Source of the DNA: Candidatus Eiseniibacteriota bacterium
Lineage (GTDB): Bacteria; JAFGKV01
Direction of reading: 5' to 3'
DNA length: 5,115 nucleotides
Assembly (NCBI GenBank): GCA_025453925.1
Contig: JALOPK010000266.1
Span: 1 to 5,115, forward strand
Shown: in pieces, positions 4,922-5,115 of the stretch
Layout of the letters: each line of letters begins with the position of its first letter
Position numbering within the stretch: the first letter of the stretch is position 1
Program-made: the position numbers and the translations under genes
Notes under the pieces: generated by a model
The model's input: only the letters and a program-made list of their open reading frames with translations
Told to the model about the DNA's origin: nothing
Database searches by the model: none

Positions 4922-5115
4922 TTACCGGCACCCCTCCGCCCGGGGATGGCCGCGCCGCGCCGGACGCAATGGGTCAACTGCCCCGATGCCGCCACGGCGT
5001 CATGTTGAGTACGAGGGCAGCCCGAGCGGCCCCGCACGGAGCAGGGGGCAGGCGCGGGGCCGAGCCTCAGTCGGTCGGTCTCAGTCAGCGGCCCCGATGG
5101 ATCTGTCGCGGGCTA
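4922..5115. other. Downstream stretch with no established gene
   Basis: This stretch follows the DUF4446 stop. A plus-strand frame from ATG 5002 stays open to the edge (38 codons), but it lacks an SD and is Arg/Gly/Ala-rich. On the minus strand one frame enters from the right edge and stops at TGA 5083-5081, encoding ARDRSIGAAD. That could be the tail of a converging gene, but ten residues cannot establish it. CTCAGTC occurs twice (5066-5072, 5080-5086). Confidence 0.5.
5027..5062. terminator. GC-rich hairpin, possible terminator after the DUF4446 gene
   Basis: CGGCCCCGC (5027-5035) and GCGGGGCCG (5054-5062) are perfect 9-bp arms with an 18-nt loop, about 105 nt after the stop codon. No U-tract follows on either strand. 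It may be a bidirectional stem between converging genes, a Rho-independent-like stem of a GC-rich organism, or chance. Confidence 0.3.

Noticed and set aside
4946-5008. 20-residue micro-ORF after the DUF4446 gene
   Set aside because: It has no clear SD and no conserved feature; a frame of this length is expected by chance.
1-5115. Searched by eye for CRISPR repeats, tRNA or rRNA, transposase or integrase motifs and insertion-sequence ends
   Set aside because: None seen: no regularly spaced repeats, no cloverleaf, no long terminal inverted repeats and no recombinase motifs in any credible frame.

Overview
This GC-rich bacterial window holds four protein genes. Three lie on the minus strand, head to tail: a secreted protein (3968 to 2286), glucose-6-phosphate isomerase pgi (2283 to 1009), and the first 311 codons of a flavin-dependent thymidylate synthase, thyX (935 to the left edge, where it is cut off). 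The fourth, a small membrane-anchored DUF4446-family protein (4436 to 4921), lies on the plus strand and diverges from them. High GC together with a secreted protein that ends in a FlgD-Ig/T9SS-like sorting domain suggests a high-GC member of the FCB superphylum or a neighbouring candidate phylum (for example an Eisenbacteria-like lineage). That placement is inference from gene content only.

The secreted-protein gene and pgi are separated by 2 nt, and the pgi ribosome binding site lies inside the last codons of the upstream gene. The pair is therefore very probably co-transcribed and perhaps translationally coupled. thyX follows 73 nt after pgi with no visible terminator, so a three-gene unit is likely. 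I see no metabolic logic linking a surface or secreted protein, an isomerase of glycolysis/gluconeogenesis and dTMP synthesis. The arrangement may be a housekeeping run rather than a dedicated system.

The 467-bp divergent intergenic region (3969-4435) is unusually rich in dyads: an 8-bp inverted repeat across the probable operon promoter, a 12-bp perfect palindrome, a four-tract G-quadruplex motif, an inverted repeat of CGGATGT(T), an 8-9-8 dyad just behind a consensus TTGACA hexamer, and a 12-bp-stem hairpin in the probable leader of the DUF4446 gene. It looks like a genuine control region with no gene in it.

The most interesting protein is ThyX. It appears to be the tandem (two-module) form, with an E-H-S-R sequence where the first module should carry the RHR motif and an intact R-H-R at the start of the second, just where the window ends. 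I found no CRISPR, mobile element, RNA gene or clear defence/toxin system. The last ~190 bases (4922-5115) hold no gene I can establish; a GC hairpin and a possible tail of a converging minus-strand gene are noted there.
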